Below, one piece after another: positions 50,622 through 59,146 of a DNA stretch of 64,000 nucleotides (its first letter is position 1; each line of letters opens with the position of its first letter). A program made the translations under genes and the position numbers. The DNA lies in assembly GCA_004556205.1 (NCBI GenBank), contig SFIL01000001.1, forward strand, positions 19,214 to 83,213, read 5' to 3'. The DNA comes from Clostridiales bacterium. GTDB taxonomy: Bacteria > Bacillota > Clostridia > Oscillospirales > Oscillospiraceae. The notes below the pieces were generated by a model. It had not been told where the DNA came from. It saw only the letters and a list, made by a program, of their open reading frames with translations, and did no database searches.

Positions 50622-51866
50622 ATGAGTCACGTCAGAGATATGTCCCTTGCCGACTACGGCAGAATGAAAATCGAGTGGGTGCGCGATTTTATGCCCGCGC
50701 TCGTTGCCATCCGCGAACGCTTTGAGAGAGAAAAGCCCTTTGCGGGGAAAAAGATCACCATTTCCATCCATATGGAGGCGAAAACGGCGTTTTTGGCGCT
50801 CTGCCTCGCGGCAGGCGGCGCGGAGGTTCACGCAACCGGTTGCAATCCGCTTTCCACGCAGGATGATGTCGCGGCGGGTCTTGCTTCAATGGGCGTTGAA
50901 ACCTATGCGATGCACGGCGTCAGCAGCGAGGAATACAAGGAGCTGCTCGTTGAGGCACTTTCCTGCCACCCTGATCTGATTATTGACGACGGAGGCGACC
51001 TTTTAGACCTCCTGAGCGGAGAATATGCATATTTGGGCGATCATATCATCGGCGGCGCGGAGGAAACGACTACGGGAATTCACCGTCTGCACGCCAGAGC
51101 GAAAGCGGGCGTGCTGCCGTTCCCGATGATGAACGTCAACGATGCGAAGTGCAAGCACTATTACGACAATAAGTACGGCACGGGACAGTCCGTGTGGGAT
51201 GCGATCATGCACACGACCAATCTGCTCGTTGCGGGCAAGACCGTCGTCGTTGCGGGCTACGGCTATTGCGGACGCGGCGTTGCCATGCGTGCCAAGGGCA
51301 TGGGAGCGAATGTGATCGTCACGGAGATCGACCCGATCAAGGCGCTCGAGGCGTCGATGGACGGCTGCCGTGTGATGCCGATGGATGAGGCGGCTCCGCA
51401 GGGCGATATTTTTGTCACGACAACCGGCTGCCGCGATGTCATTACCCGCCGTCATTTCGAGGTGATGAAAAACAATGCGTTCCTGTCCAACGCGGGGCAT
51501 TTCAATGTCGAGGTCAACGCGGAGGAACTTGAGAAGATGGCGATGCGCGTATACAAGCGGCGCAATGACATCGTTGGCTACGAGCTGCCCGACGGACGGG
51601 TGCTGAATCTTTTGGCGGAGGGACGGCTTGTCAACCTCGCCTCGGGCAACGGACACCCCGCCGAGATCATGGACACGAGCTTTTCCGTGCAGGCGCTTGC
51701 GTTGGAGTATATGCTAAAGCACGGCGCGGGGCTTTCCAAGCAGGTTCATGAGGTGCCGAAGGAGATCGACGATACGGTATCCCTGCTCAAGCTGCAAGGC
51801 GCGGGCTTCGCCATCGACCGTCTGACGCCCGAACAGGAGGCATACCTGTCTGATTGGAGGGTGTGA
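50622..51866 (+). CDS. ahcY: S-adenosylhomocysteine hydrolase
   Basis: Splits SAH to adenosine and homocysteine, closing the methyl cycle. The 414 residues include the substrate region ISIHMEAKTAFLAL, DDGGDLL, GAEETTTGIHRL, the NAD-binding VVVAGYGYCGRGVAMRAKGMGA and the C-terminal LASGNGHPAEIMDTSF. It is slightly shorter than the common ~430-residue form. Ribosome site CGGAGGTCACACC. A small kinase-like gene follows within a few bases. Confidence 0.92.
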   Translation: MSHVRDMSLADYGRMKIEWVRDFMPALVAIRERFEREKPFAGKKITISIHMEAKTAFLALCLAAGGAEVHATGCNPLSTQDDVAAGLASMGVETYAMHGVSSEEYKELLVEALSCHPDLIIDDGGDLLDLLSGEYAYLGDHIIGGAEETTTGIHRLHARAKAGVLPFPMMNVNDAKCKHYYDNKYGTGQSVWDAIMHTTNLLVAGKTVVVAGYGYCGRGVAMRAKGMGANVIVTEIDPIKALEASMDGCRVMPMDEAAPQGDIFVTTTGCRDVITRRHFEVMKNNAFLSNAGHFNVEVNAEELEKMAMRVYKRRNDIVGYELPDGRVLNLLAEGRLVNLASGNGHPAEIMDTSFSVQALALEYMLKHGAGLSKQVHEVPKEIDDTVSLLKLQGAGFAIDRLTPEQEAYLSDWRV

Positions 51867-51868
51867 CG

Positions 51869-52396
51869 GTGGAAAGAATGACCGTCAACGGGCGGGAATT
51901 TACGGTTTCGCGCCTACTCGGCAAGGGAAAGGGCGGCTACTCCTACCTTGTGACGGACGGTGCAGAACGGTATGTGCTGAAGCAGATTCACCATGAGCCG
52001 TGCGACTATTATCAGTTCGGCAATAAGCTGGAATCCGAGCTGCGTGATTATCAGCGCCTCAATAAAATCGGCGTGCCGATGCCGGAGCTTTTGGATGTGG
52101 ACACGGCGCAGGAACGCATTTTGAAGGAATTTATCGACGGCGAGACGATTTTCGAGTTGGTCAAGCAGGAGCGCATGGAGGAGCGCTATTTTGAGCAGAT
52201 GCGGACGCTTTGCCGTACGCTCTATGCCGCAGGAACGAACATCGACTATTTCCCAACGAATTTCGTTGTCCGCGACGGGCGGCTGTTCTATGTCGATTAC
52301 GAGTGCAATGACTATATGGAACAGTGGGATTTTGAACACTGGGGTGTCAAATACTGGTCGAAAACGCCGGAGTTCATAGAATATCTGAAGCAATAA
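51869..52396 (+). CDS. Small atypical (RIO/Bud32-like) kinase
   Basis: A 175-residue protein with a minimal protein-kinase-like fold. It has a glycine-rich loop LLGKGKGGYSYLV near the N-terminus and VLKQI with the ATP-binding lysine. Next come KEFIDGETIFELV, a hinge-like region, the catalytic-loop-like NIDYFPTNFVV and the metal-site-like YVDYECN. The lobe after the catalytic loop is nearly absent. I think it is a kinase, but the substrate is unknown. It starts at GTG 51869 (GGAGGG seven bases before) right after ahcY, so a link to adenosine, homocysteine or a related small molecule is possible. Confidence 0.6.
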   Translation: MERMTVNGREFTVSRLLGKGKGGYSYLVTDGAERYVLKQIHHEPCDYYQFGNKLESELRDYQRLNKIGVPMPELLDVDTAQERILKEFIDGETIFELVKQERMEERYFEQMRTLCRTLYAAGTNIDYFPTNFVVRDGRLFYVDYECNDYMEQWDFEHWGVKYWSKTPEFIEYLKQ

Positions 52397-52439
52397 CGAA
52401 TGCGGCTCTGCCCGATCGGGCGGAGCCGCATTCGTTATT
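52392..52439. terminator. Bidirectional terminator between convergent genes
   Basis: 22-bp stem (one G-U pair) AATAACGAATGCGGCTC.../...GAGCCGCATTCGTTATT with a GATC loop. It overlaps the 3' ends of both the kinase and glycosyltransferase genes. Confidence 0.9.
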
Positions 52440-53421
52440 TTCCGAGCATTTTTTTCATTTGGAAGATCATGCGCACGGTGCGATAGCGTTTTTTCAGCAG
52501 CAGCCTGTAAATAAGCTGCTTGTTCTTGTCAAGGAGCGGTAAGTACTTGTTGTTTCGGAAATCGGGGAAGTGCTGCTCCATATAGGCGCGGAAATCCTCC
52601 ACAAGGTGGTGCTTTCGGTTAATCAGCAGCACGCGTACCGTCGCAGCAAGCAGAATATGCTGCACCGCTTGAAACGTCAGATCCTCACGGTGCGCCTCCA
52701 AGAAGCCGTGTGATGCGTACCATCCGAGAATGTCATCGAAGGCTTGCAGAATTTCCGCATTGCGCTCAATGTTTTTGTTGTTCATCGTGCTGCCCTCGCG
52801 CTGGAGGTAGTGATAATACGCCCCAGGCAGACGGTAGGCAGTCTGTGCAACGGCGAGGATCTTGGTTACGACGCGAATATCCTCATACCAGACCTTTGTG
52901 GGAAAGGTGATGTCATGCTCTGTAAAAAGCGTCCGCCGATAGGCGCGATTCCATGGCGCCATCACGCCGAAATAGAGTGACGGCTCGTCCTTGACGGAAA
53001 GCAGCTTTTCGGCGGGAACCGCCTCGTGCAGCTCGCCTACCTTTTTGCCGTCGCGCTCGACCTCTGCGCCGAAGAGAAGCAGATCAGCGGGAGCTTTTTG
53101 CGCCGCCGCAGAAAGCTCCGCGAGAAAGTTTGCGGACAGGTAATCATCTCCGTCCACAAACAGCAGATACTCTCCCGATGCAAGCGCGATGCCGTTGTTT
53201 CTCGCTGCACCGGCACCGCCGTTTTTTTGATGGATGGCGCGAATCTTGTCGGGATATTTTGCGGCGTAGTCGTCGCAGATCTTTCCGCAGCCGTCGGGCG
53301 AGCCGTCTTCAATCAGAAGCAGCTCATAATCCTGACAGGTCTGCGCCAATACGGAGTCGATGCACTTCGGCAGGTACGCTTCGATTTTATAAATCGGGAC
53401 GATCAGACTGAATTTCGGCAT
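52435..53421 (-). CDS. Family 2 glycosyltransferase
   Basis: A 328-residue GT-A enzyme. It begins FSLIVPIYKIEAYLPKCIDSVLAQT, with LLIEDGSPDGCG, the acceptor/donor region GGAGAARNNGI and the metal motif VDGDDYLS (DxD-type) near 92-99. The C-terminal part is basic and helical with no membrane segment. It resembles enzymes that decorate surface polysaccharides or teichoic acids. Donor and acceptor cannot be told. Monocistronic. Confidence 0.9.
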   Translation of the reverse strand: MPKFSLIVPIYKIEAYLPKCIDSVLAQTCQDYELLLIEDGSPDGCGKICDDYAAKYPDKIRAIHQKNGGAGAARNNGIALASGEYLLFVDGDDYLSANFLAELSAAAQKAPADLLLFGAEVERDGKKVGELHEAVPAEKLLSVKDEPSLYFGVMAPWNRAYRRTLFTEHDITFPTKVWYEDIRVVTKILAVAQTAYRLPGAYYHYLQREGSTMNNKNIERNAEILQAFDDILGWYASHGFLEAHREDLTFQAVQHILLAATVRVLLINRKHHLVEDFRAYMEQHFPDFRNNKYLPLLDKNKQLIYRLLLKKRYRTVRMIFQMKKMLGK

Positions 53422-53452
53422 GGTGCATTCTCCCTTTTGTGAAGGATTTCAT

Positions 53453-53478
53453 ACGGGCGGCTGGTCGCCGCCCCTATA
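53453..53478. repeat. Short REP-type palindrome
   Basis: GGGCGGC-TGGT-CGCCGCCC unit with CCCCTATAG beside it, related to the elements at 7578-7666 and 41659-41689. Confidence 0.5.
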
Positions 53479-53519
53479 GTACCATTATAACTGCTATTGC
53501 GTCCGAATGCAACAGAAAT

Positions 53520-54092
53520 TCAGCCTTGCCGCAGAATCGGTTGAAGCTGCTGCCCCAAAAGGGCTGCCTCTGCGGCGAGAGGAAGGAGTGAAAGGTCGGC
53601 AACGAGACTGTAGGGCTTTCCCTGCGGGCTGTCCTGCCCGAAGGGGACAAAGTAATAGTGCTTTCTGTTGAGCAGCCGACCGATATTCTCCGCACTTGCC
53701 GAAAGCCCATCGTTCGTCGAGATTGCGAGCAGGACGGGGCGGGCATTGCGCAGATGCGCCTTGCAGGCGAAGGTCACGGGCGTGTCGGCAATGCCGTTTG
53801 CCAGCTTCCCGAGGGTGTTGCCTGTGCAGGGCGCTATAATGAGCAGATCAAGCAGCTTTTTCGGGCCGAACGGCTCGACCTCAGCAAGCGTATGCAAAAC
53901 GGGTCTGCCGCAGATCGCCTCAACTTCGGCGCGGAAGTCTTCCGCCAAGCCGAAGCGCGAGTCTGTCTCATATGCCGCAGAGGAGAAGATCGGTACGACG
54001 TCGAAGCGCTCAGCGAGCGGCTTTAATGCGTCGATCGCCTTTCGGAAGGTACAGAACGAGCCGCAAAACGCCAGCCCGACGACATTTTTCAT
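53520..54092 (-). CDS. dpaB: Dipicolinate synthase subunit B
   Basis: Flavoprotein-like subunit of the enzyme that makes dipicolinic acid in the mother cell for the spore core. The 190 residues show VVGLAFCGSFCTFRKAIDAL, the segment LLIIAPCTGNTLGKLANGIADTPVTFACKAHLRN and the C-terminal YYFVPFGQDSPQGKPYSLVAD, all typical of SpoVFB. The ATG at 54092 overlaps the stop of dpaA and follows GAAAGGGAGG. Sporulation control (sigma K) is expected from the family. Confidence 0.94.
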   Translation of the reverse strand: MKNVVGLAFCGSFCTFRKAIDALKPLAERFDVVPIFSSAAYETDSRFGLAEDFRAEVEAICGRPVLHTLAEVEPFGPKKLLDLLIIAPCTGNTLGKLANGIADTPVTFACKAHLRNARPVLLAISTNDGLSASAENIGRLLNRKHYYFVPFGQDSPQGKPYSLVADLSLLPLAAEAALLGQQLQPILRQG

Positions 54093-54916
54093 GGGGTTTC
54101 CTCCCTTTCGAGAAGCTCGAGGATGCTCTGCGCATAGGCGGCGCCGGCGGTTTTCGGCGCGCATTGACCGGGAAGTCCTGCTGCGAGGACATACGTAAGT
54201 CCCAACCGCTCACACGCTGCTGCGTCAATACCGTAGGGCGGCGAGGCAAGCTCTAACAGCACACACTCGGGCGGGAGAAAACGAAGCTGTGCTTCGCACA
54301 GCGTCGCTGCGGGCACGGTGTTGAATACAAAATCGTACTGCCCAAGCCCGTGCAGATACACGCCCGCGATCTCCGACTGTAAGCCAAATGCCTCGGCAAG
54401 TGCGCGGTCGGCTGGCTTTCGCGCCGCCACGGTGACAGACGCACCCAGCGCCTGCAAGCGCTGCGAAAGCAGCTTGCCGATACGTCCGTAGCCGATGACA
54501 AGACAGCTTGCGCCGTGCAGCGTGATGGGTGCGTGCTCCATCGCAAGCGCAAGCGCGCCTTCAGCGGTGGGGACAGCGTTTGCGGTCGTCAGCGGCTCGG
54601 TATCATATAGCTCCCGCACACGTGCGCCGCGCGCTTCAAACGCCTCACGCCATATGCCGAACAGCCCGCCGAACACCCGTGTCTGTCCGTCCGAACGGCA
54701 GAGCAGCTCCTCCGTCGGTACGGCGGAAGCCCCTCTGACCAGTGCGCCGCGGAACGACGGAAAGGGCAGAATCAGCGTCGAAAACGCAACGGGCAGCGGT
54801 GTATCGGAAAGCCTCGGTACGCCGAAGGTCAGCACTTCCGCGCCGCTGCTGCGGAGCTGCTGCGCAGTCCAAAAGCACCGCTCGTCGCCACCGACCAGCC
54901 AAATCGTCTCTCTCAT
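54089..54916 (-). CDS. dpaA: Dipicolinate synthase subunit A
   Basis: Rossmann-fold dehydrogenase-like subunit, 275 residues, partner of DpaB. The N-terminal domain starts TIWLVGGDERCFWTAQQL. The NAD(P)-binding motif is CLVIGYGRIGKLLSQRL, followed by ARKPADRALAEAFG and ELASPPYGIDAAACERLGL. I chose ATG 54916; a GTG nine bases earlier sits too close to AAAGGA. It strongly indicates a spore-forming host. Confidence 0.93.
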   Translation of the reverse strand: MRETIWLVGGDERCFWTAQQLRSSGAEVLTFGVPRLSDTPLPVAFSTLILPFPSFRGALVRGASAVPTEELLCRSDGQTRVFGGLFGIWREAFEARGARVRELYDTEPLTTANAVPTAEGALALAMEHAPITLHGASCLVIGYGRIGKLLSQRLQALGASVTVAARKPADRALAEAFGLQSEIAGVYLHGLGQYDFVFNTVPAATLCEAQLRFLPPECVLLELASPPYGIDAAACERLGLTYVLAAGLPGQCAPKTAGAAYAQSILELLEREETP

Positions 54917-54976
54917 GCCGCTCACATCCTTTCTCTACAGGCTATGCGGATTTTTGCAAAATGGTGAAAAGAGATG

Positions 54977-55005
54977 TTGTCATGGAGCGCCGACTGCGTT
55001 ATAAT
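54977..55005 (+). promoter_or_regulatory. Promoter of the DUF4364 gene
   Basis: TTGTCA, a 17-base spacer and TATAAT. Confidence 0.78.
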
Positions 55006-55039
55006 ATAAGTAACGAAGAGAGAGGGAGGAAATGAGCGC

Positions 55040-55579
55040 ATGGAACGGCGCGGATTTATCCATGATATGCTGGATGTCAAGCTGTTGGTGCTGTATATCA
55101 TGTCGCGGGTGATGTATCCCGTGGATTTGCAGAAAATTTATGAGCTTGCTTATCAAGACGACTGCCTGAGCTATTTCGATTTGGCGCAGGCGGTGCCGCA
55201 GATGGTCGAAAGCGGACACTTGGAGGAGGTTGAGGGCAAGCGTTATGTCATTACCGAAAAAGGGCGCGAGGCGTGTGCGGTCACGGAGGACGCCGTAGCG
55301 TATCCCGTGATGCAGCGGGCGCAGGCGGCGGTTGACCGCTTCAATCGCACCGTGCGGCGGAGCAGCTTTGTCAAAACCTCGGTCGAGCAGCGCGAGGGCG
55401 GAGACTATACCGTTAAGCTCAGCCTGAATGACGAGGTCAGCGACCTGCTGAAAATGGAGCTGATGGCACCTACGCAGAAGCACGCTTACCGCCTTGCGGC
55501 AGCGTTTTCCGAGAATGCGGAAACGATCTACCGTCTGATTATGGATCAGCTTTTGACCCAGCCGAAGGATGATACTTGA
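55040..55579 (+). CDS. DUF4364 family protein
   Basis: A 179-residue protein widespread in Clostridia. The N-terminal half looks like a winged helix (DVKLLVLYIMSRVMYPVDLQKIYELAY, VPQMVESGHLEEVEGKRYVITEKGREA), so a DNA-binding regulator is likely. The C-terminal half is a mixed alpha/beta domain. Function is not established. It is followed, after its own stop, by the hpf promoter. Confidence 0.85.
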   Translation: MERRGFIHDMLDVKLLVLYIMSRVMYPVDLQKIYELAYQDDCLSYFDLAQAVPQMVESGHLEEVEGKRYVITEKGREACAVTEDAVAYPVMQRAQAAVDRFNRTVRRSSFVKTSVEQREGGDYTVKLSLNDEVSDLLKMELMAPTQKHAYRLAAAFSENAETIYRLIMDQLLTQPKDDT

Positions 55580-55603
55580 TATTTTCGAAAACTGTGTTAT
55601 AAT
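55576..55603 (+). promoter_or_regulatory. Promoter of hpf
   Basis: TTGATA, a 16-base spacer and TATAAT; the -35 overlaps the stop of the DUF4364 gene. Confidence 0.75.
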
Positions 55604-55666
55604 ATAGGTAGCAAGACCAAAGTAAACGCCATCCGGCGCTTACATAACACGAAAGGAGCGACTACC

Positions 55667-56206
55667 ATGAAATTCCAATTTACCGAGAAGAAAGTCAGCC
55701 TGCCTTCCAATGTTCACGCTTATGCCGAGAAAAAGGTCATGAAGCTGGAGCGGTTTTTCCGTGACGATGCGGAGGCACTTGTCGCCTTTTCTGTAGAAAA
55801 GGACCGTAATAAGGTTGAAATTACGGTTCATGCCGCAAACACCTACTTCCGTGCAAGCGAGGCAACGTCTGATATGTTCGCGTCGATCGACGCTGCGGTG
55901 TCTACCATCGAGCGCCAGATCCGTAAGAACAAGACCCGACTTGCCCGTCGCCTGCGTCAGGACGCCTTTGTCCGCACGGCGGAGGTCACCTCCTTCGCAC
56001 CCGAGGCAGAAGAGGAGAGCCATTTCGAGATCGTGCGCGTGAAGGAATTCCCGATGAAGCCGATGACTCGCGAGGAGGCCATCCTTCAGATGAATCTGCT
56101 GGAGCATACCTTCTTCGCCTTTAAGGACGAGGAGAATGACGAAGCGTTTGCGGTGGTCTACAAGAGAAATGACGGCGGCTACGGACTGATTGAAAATATC
56201 GAATAA
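55667..56206 (+). CDS. hpf: Ribosome hibernation promoting factor, long form
   Basis: Dimerises and silences 70S ribosomes in stationary phase. The 179 residues have the N-terminal S30AE domain (FQFTEKKVSLPSNVHAYAEKK ... VEITVHAANTYFRASE), a linker, and the long-HPF C-terminal domain (IVRVKEFPMKPMTREEAILQM ... LLEHTFFAFKDEEN) that joins two ribosomes. Ribosome site GAAAGGAGCGACTACC. Confidence 0.96.
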   Translation: MKFQFTEKKVSLPSNVHAYAEKKVMKLERFFRDDAEALVAFSVEKDRNKVEITVHAANTYFRASEATSDMFASIDAAVSTIERQIRKNKTRLARRLRQDAFVRTAEVTSFAPEAEEESHFEIVRVKEFPMKPMTREEAILQMNLLEHTFFAFKDEENDEAFAVVYKRNDGGYGLIENIE

Positions 56207-56214
56207 AGCAAATA

Positions 56215-56242
56215 AATCGGGCGGAGGAAACTCCGCCCGATT
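56215..56242. terminator. Bidirectional terminator hpf/degV
   Basis: Perfect 12-bp stem AATCGGGCGGAG / CTCCGCCCGATT with a GAAA loop and GTTTTATTT after it. Confidence 0.9.
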
Positions 56243-56245
56243 GTT

Positions 56246-57091
56246 TTATTTCCGCTTAAAGAAGGTTGCGACAATGGCGCCGGGACCTGCGTGCGTACCG
56301 ATAACGCTGCCGACTTGCGCAATTTGCAGCTTGGGGAGCCTGCCCTCCCATAAAAACGCACTGTCTTCGATATATTTTTGCAGCAGCACATCACTCAGAC
56401 CGCTGTAGCCCAAAAGTACGGGCTTTGCATAATCGACGCCGCCCGCCGCTTCGATCTCTTTGACCAACAGATTGTTGCCCTGCTTTGAGCCGCGTGCCTT
56501 GCCGAGCATGGCGACCTCACCGTCTCGCAGGCTGATGACAGGCTTAATGGAGAGAATTCCCCCTGCAAAGGCGGCGGTTTTGGAGATTCTGCCGCCGCGC
56601 TTCAGATATTCAAGCGTATCGAGCAGTGCAATCAGACAGACGTTTTCACGCTCCTCGGCAAGCCGCGCGGCAATATCCGCCGCTGCCATGCCGCTGTCCG
56701 CCAATTGCAGGGCAAGCTCTGCCAAAATGCCGATACCCGTCGCGGCAGATAGACTATCGACGACGTGAATATTTTGCGGATACTCCTGCGCGGCGATCAT
56801 CGCGCTCTGATATGTGCCGGAGAGCTTGGAGGAGATCGTGAGGACCACGGCGCTTTCACCGTTCGCGGTTACCTCTGCAAACACCGATTCAAAGGCGGCA
56901 GGCGTTGCCTGACTGGTGCTGGGCAGTACGTCGCTCTCAATGAGCTTTTCATAAAACTCCTTGCGCGTGATGGTCACGCCGTCGATATATTCTTCCGCGC
57001 CGAAATGCACCGTCAGCGGAACGACGGTCAGCCTGCTTTGAATCGCAGTGCTGACATCGGCTGTCGAGTCAACGATAATTCTTACTTTCAT
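56246..57091 (-). CDS. DegV family fatty-acid-binding protein
   Basis: A 281-residue DegV/FakB-type protein. Members bind a fatty acid for a FakA kinase. Motifs: IIVDSTADVS (4-13), VVPLTVHFG, PSTSQATPAAFESVF, LTISSKLSGTYQSA, ALLDTLEYLKRGGRISK, SIKPVISLRDGEV and IGTHAGPGAIV. No fakA is near. Ribosome site AAAGGAGACTGAT. Confidence 0.92.
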   Translation of the reverse strand: MKVRIIVDSTADVSTAIQSRLTVVPLTVHFGAEEYIDGVTITRKEFYEKLIESDVLPSTSQATPAAFESVFAEVTANGESAVVLTISSKLSGTYQSAMIAAQEYPQNIHVVDSLSAATGIGILAELALQLADSGMAAADIAARLAEERENVCLIALLDTLEYLKRGGRISKTAAFAGGILSIKPVISLRDGEVAMLGKARGSKQGNNLLVKEIEAAGGVDYAKPVLLGYSGLSDVLLQKYIEDSAFLWEGRLPKLQIAQVGSVIGTHAGPGAIVATFFKRK

Positions 57092-57107
57092 ATCAGTCTC
57101 CTTTTTA

Positions 57108-57239
57108 TTAGGAATCTCTGAACAAATCAGCGGCGGCGCGCAGCGGAGCTTTTCCCGCAGCTTATTGGTTCGGAAACCTTAATTTGCGGCGATATCTCTC
57201 GCCGACCGCTCTTGCGGATTGATTCAGAGCTTTCTTTAG
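57108..57239. mobile_element. MITE-like element, copy B (132 bp)
   Basis: Same ends as 28833-28999: TTAGGAATCTCTGAACAAATC at the left, GATTGATTCAGAGCTTTCTTTAG at the right, with the shared inner stretch TCTCGCCGACCGCTCTT. It is about 35 bases shorter in the middle. It lies between degV and marR and breaks no gene. Confidence 0.7.
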
Positions 57240-57321
57240 AAAAGATGCTGCGGTCTGCACTTGCAGGGCTGACAGCGTAGAAAATGCGTTTGGATTGGTT
57301 CTGCGAAGTTTGTGCGCAGAC

Positions 57322-57768
57322 TCATGCCTGCGGAAGACCCTCTCTGCTGATTTTCTGCAAATTGAAGGCAATCAGGGAAAGCGCGTCATAAAAAATTGTG
57401 CGTTGCTCCTCGGAAAGTCCTTTTCCTGCCGCTTCGACGGCAACCATCACACGTTCACGAACGTGCTCCGCCACAGCCCTGCCGTTTTCGGTCAATGTCA
57501 GCACGGCGCGGTAGTTGACACCCTCCTTTTTCACAAGCCCCTTTATTTCCATAATCGACATCATGCGCGATACATCTGCCTTGTCCTTGCCGCATAGGTC
57601 GCAGAGCTGTGTGGCGTTTAGCCCGTCGGGGTATTGATACATGGTCGTAAGATAGGTCGCGTGCGGACCCTTCAGGCCGTACTTTTTCATCTCGTCTGAC
57701 GCGATCTTATGCCAGCAGCGAAAAATCACGGAAACAGCGAGTGAAAACCGTTCAAACCGATCAACCAT
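57322..57768 (-). CDS. MarR-family transcriptional regulator
   Basis: A 148-residue winged-helix repressor-type protein: GLKGPHATYLTTMYQYPDGLNATQLCDLCGKDKADVSRMMSIMEIKGLV covers the DNA-binding core, flanked by dimerisation helices. Start ATG 57768 follows AAGGAGAGCAACGCTT. Two TGTTGA-N4-TCAACA palindromes lie directly upstream, so autoregulation is likely. No transporter or enzyme target is adjacent. Confidence 0.9.
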   Translation of the reverse strand: MVDRFERFSLAVSVIFRCWHKIASDEMKKYGLKGPHATYLTTMYQYPDGLNATQLCDLCGKDKADVSRMMSIMEIKGLVKKEGVNYRAVLTLTENGRAVAEHVRERVMVAVEAAGKGLSEEQRTIFYDALSLIAFNLQKISREGLPQA

Positions 57769-57782
57769 AAGCGTTGCTCTCC

Positions 57783-57830
57783 TTGTATAATACCAAAATG
57801 TTGACCCATCAACATTCTGGTATTATACAA
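57783..57830. promoter_or_regulatory. Nested palindrome before marR (operator 1 and promoter)
   Basis: The outer arms TTGTATAATACCA / TGGTATTATACAA (13 bp, perfect) enclose ATGTTGA-CCCA-TCAACAT (57798-57815). On the minus strand TTGATG, 17 bases and TATACA form the marR promoter, overlapping the palindrome. Confidence 0.7.
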
Positions 57831-57834
57831 CAAT

Positions 57835-57854
57835 CTTGTTGAGTTGTCAACAAG
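57835..57854. promoter_or_regulatory. Second MarR-type operator
   Basis: CTTGTTGA-GTTG-TCAACAAG, the same TGTTGA-N4-TCAACA core as operator 1, 37 bases further from the gene. Confidence 0.6.
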
Positions 57855-58150
57855 TTTTGACAAAGAATTGCCCCTGATCCGGTTCGCGGATCAGGGGCGC
57901 ATTCTTATATGGTTTGGATTGAACGTGCTGCCGTCGGCTTATCCGTGGAGCTCTCCGCGGCATCGGCAGCGTCAGAGTGCAGGAAAAAGGGAGGAAAACC
58001 TGCTCTCTGTCATTATATTACCATGACGGTGCGGGGAAGTTGTGAACAGACTTTGAAATATGTGAAACGAAAATCTAAATCTGCCGGTTTTTCCTGCCGC
58101 GCACGATGCCGATTTCCCGCATAACAGCCGTTCGACAGAGCTTCGCTTGT
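57855..58150. other. Gap between marR and transporter 2
   Basis: Nearly 300 bases without a gene. It holds a perfect hairpin GCCCCTGATCCG / CGGATCAGGGGC at 57870-57898, likely a terminator for the leftward transporter operon or a stray transcript. I see nothing else. Confidence 0.5.
57870..57898. terminator. Hairpin upstream of marR operators
   Basis: Perfect 12-bp stem with a GTTC-type loop; a T-poor tail on both strands, so direction is unclear. Confidence 0.55.
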
Positions 58151-59143
58151 CTATCGTTCTTCGCGGAAATACGGCAGACCCAGTGAGGCGGGCGGCTGCT
58201 TTTCGCGGTTGTTACGGATGGAGCTGAGAATCAGCACCAAGAGGGTAACGACGTAAGGCAGAATCTTGTAGATCTGTGCAGGGATGAACGGAAGCTCCAA
58301 GCGCAGATACAGAATTTGCAGACAGCCGAACAGGAAGCTTCCCCAAATCGCGGAGGTCGGCTTCCACAGGCAGAAGATGACGAGCGCGACAGCGAGCCAG
58401 CCGACGCCGGACAGGCCTTCGTGATTCCAAACGCCGCCCGCGATACCCGTGATATACGCCATGCCGCCGATGGCAGAGATGCCGCCGCCGATGACGGTTG
58501 CAAAATATTTATAGCGTGTGACGTTAATGCCCGCTGCGTCCGCCGTGGAGGGTGACTCGCCGACGGAGCGAAGGTAAAGTCCCTTGCGCGTCTTGTTGAG
58601 GAAAAATGCCATGCCGAGCGCCAACACAATGCCGATATAGGTCAGCAGACTGTGTTGAAACAGGATCGGACCGAGCACCGGAATATCACGCAAAAACGCG
58701 GGGAAGGGGGAAGACTCGAACGCCGCTTTCTGCACGATGGAGATGTAGCCGCCCTCTTGGACGCGCATATATTCGCCCATGAACTGTCCTGCGCCCGTGC
58801 CGAAAATAGTCAGCGCAAGACCCGTGACGTTCTGATTGGCGCGGAGAGTGATCGTCAGGAAGCTGAACAGCAGCGCTGCCAGCGCGCCGACCAAGAACGC
58901 ACAGGCAATGGCGATCAGCAGACCGACAAGGGAGACGGCATTCTGCGGACCGACGAACTTCTCGTAGTAGAACGCACCACCGAGGCCTGCCGCGCCGCCC
59001 ATAAACATGATACCTTCGACGCCGAGGTTGAGGTTGCCTGATTTTTCGGTCAGAATTTCACCGAGCGTACCGAACAGCAGGGGCGTGCCGTTAACGACGG
59101 AGAAGACAAACAGGGTTGTGATAAAAGCAAGAATTCCTTCCAC
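58151..59143 (-). CDS. Nucleoside-type ABC transporter permease 2B
   Basis: A 330-residue permease of the same family as 47662-48624. LFGTLGEILTEKSGNLNLGVEGIMFMGGA is near the N-terminus, RANQNVTGLALTIFGTG follows, and RSVGESPSTADAAGINV is the coupling region. About 9 membrane segments. Last gene of the leftward operon lipoprotein-ATPase-permease-permease. Confidence 0.92.
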   Translation of the reverse strand: MEGILAFITTLFVFSVVNGTPLLFGTLGEILTEKSGNLNLGVEGIMFMGGAAGLGGAFYYEKFVGPQNAVSLVGLLIAIACAFLVGALAALLFSFLTITLRANQNVTGLALTIFGTGAGQFMGEYMRVQEGGYISIVQKAAFESSPFPAFLRDIPVLGPILFQHSLLTYIGIVLALGMAFFLNKTRKGLYLRSVGESPSTADAAGINVTRYKYFATVIGGGISAIGGMAYITGIAGGVWNHEGLSGVGWLAVALVIFCLWKPTSAIWGSFLFGCLQILYLRLELPFIPAQIYKILPYVVTLLVLILSSIRNNREKQPPASLGLPYFREER

Positions 59144-59146
59144 GGC

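Noticed and set aside
57801..57830. Plus-strand promoter (TTGACC-17-TATACA) facing away from marR
   Set aside because: It arises from the symmetry of the palindrome and no plus-strand gene follows, so I do not list it as a promoter.
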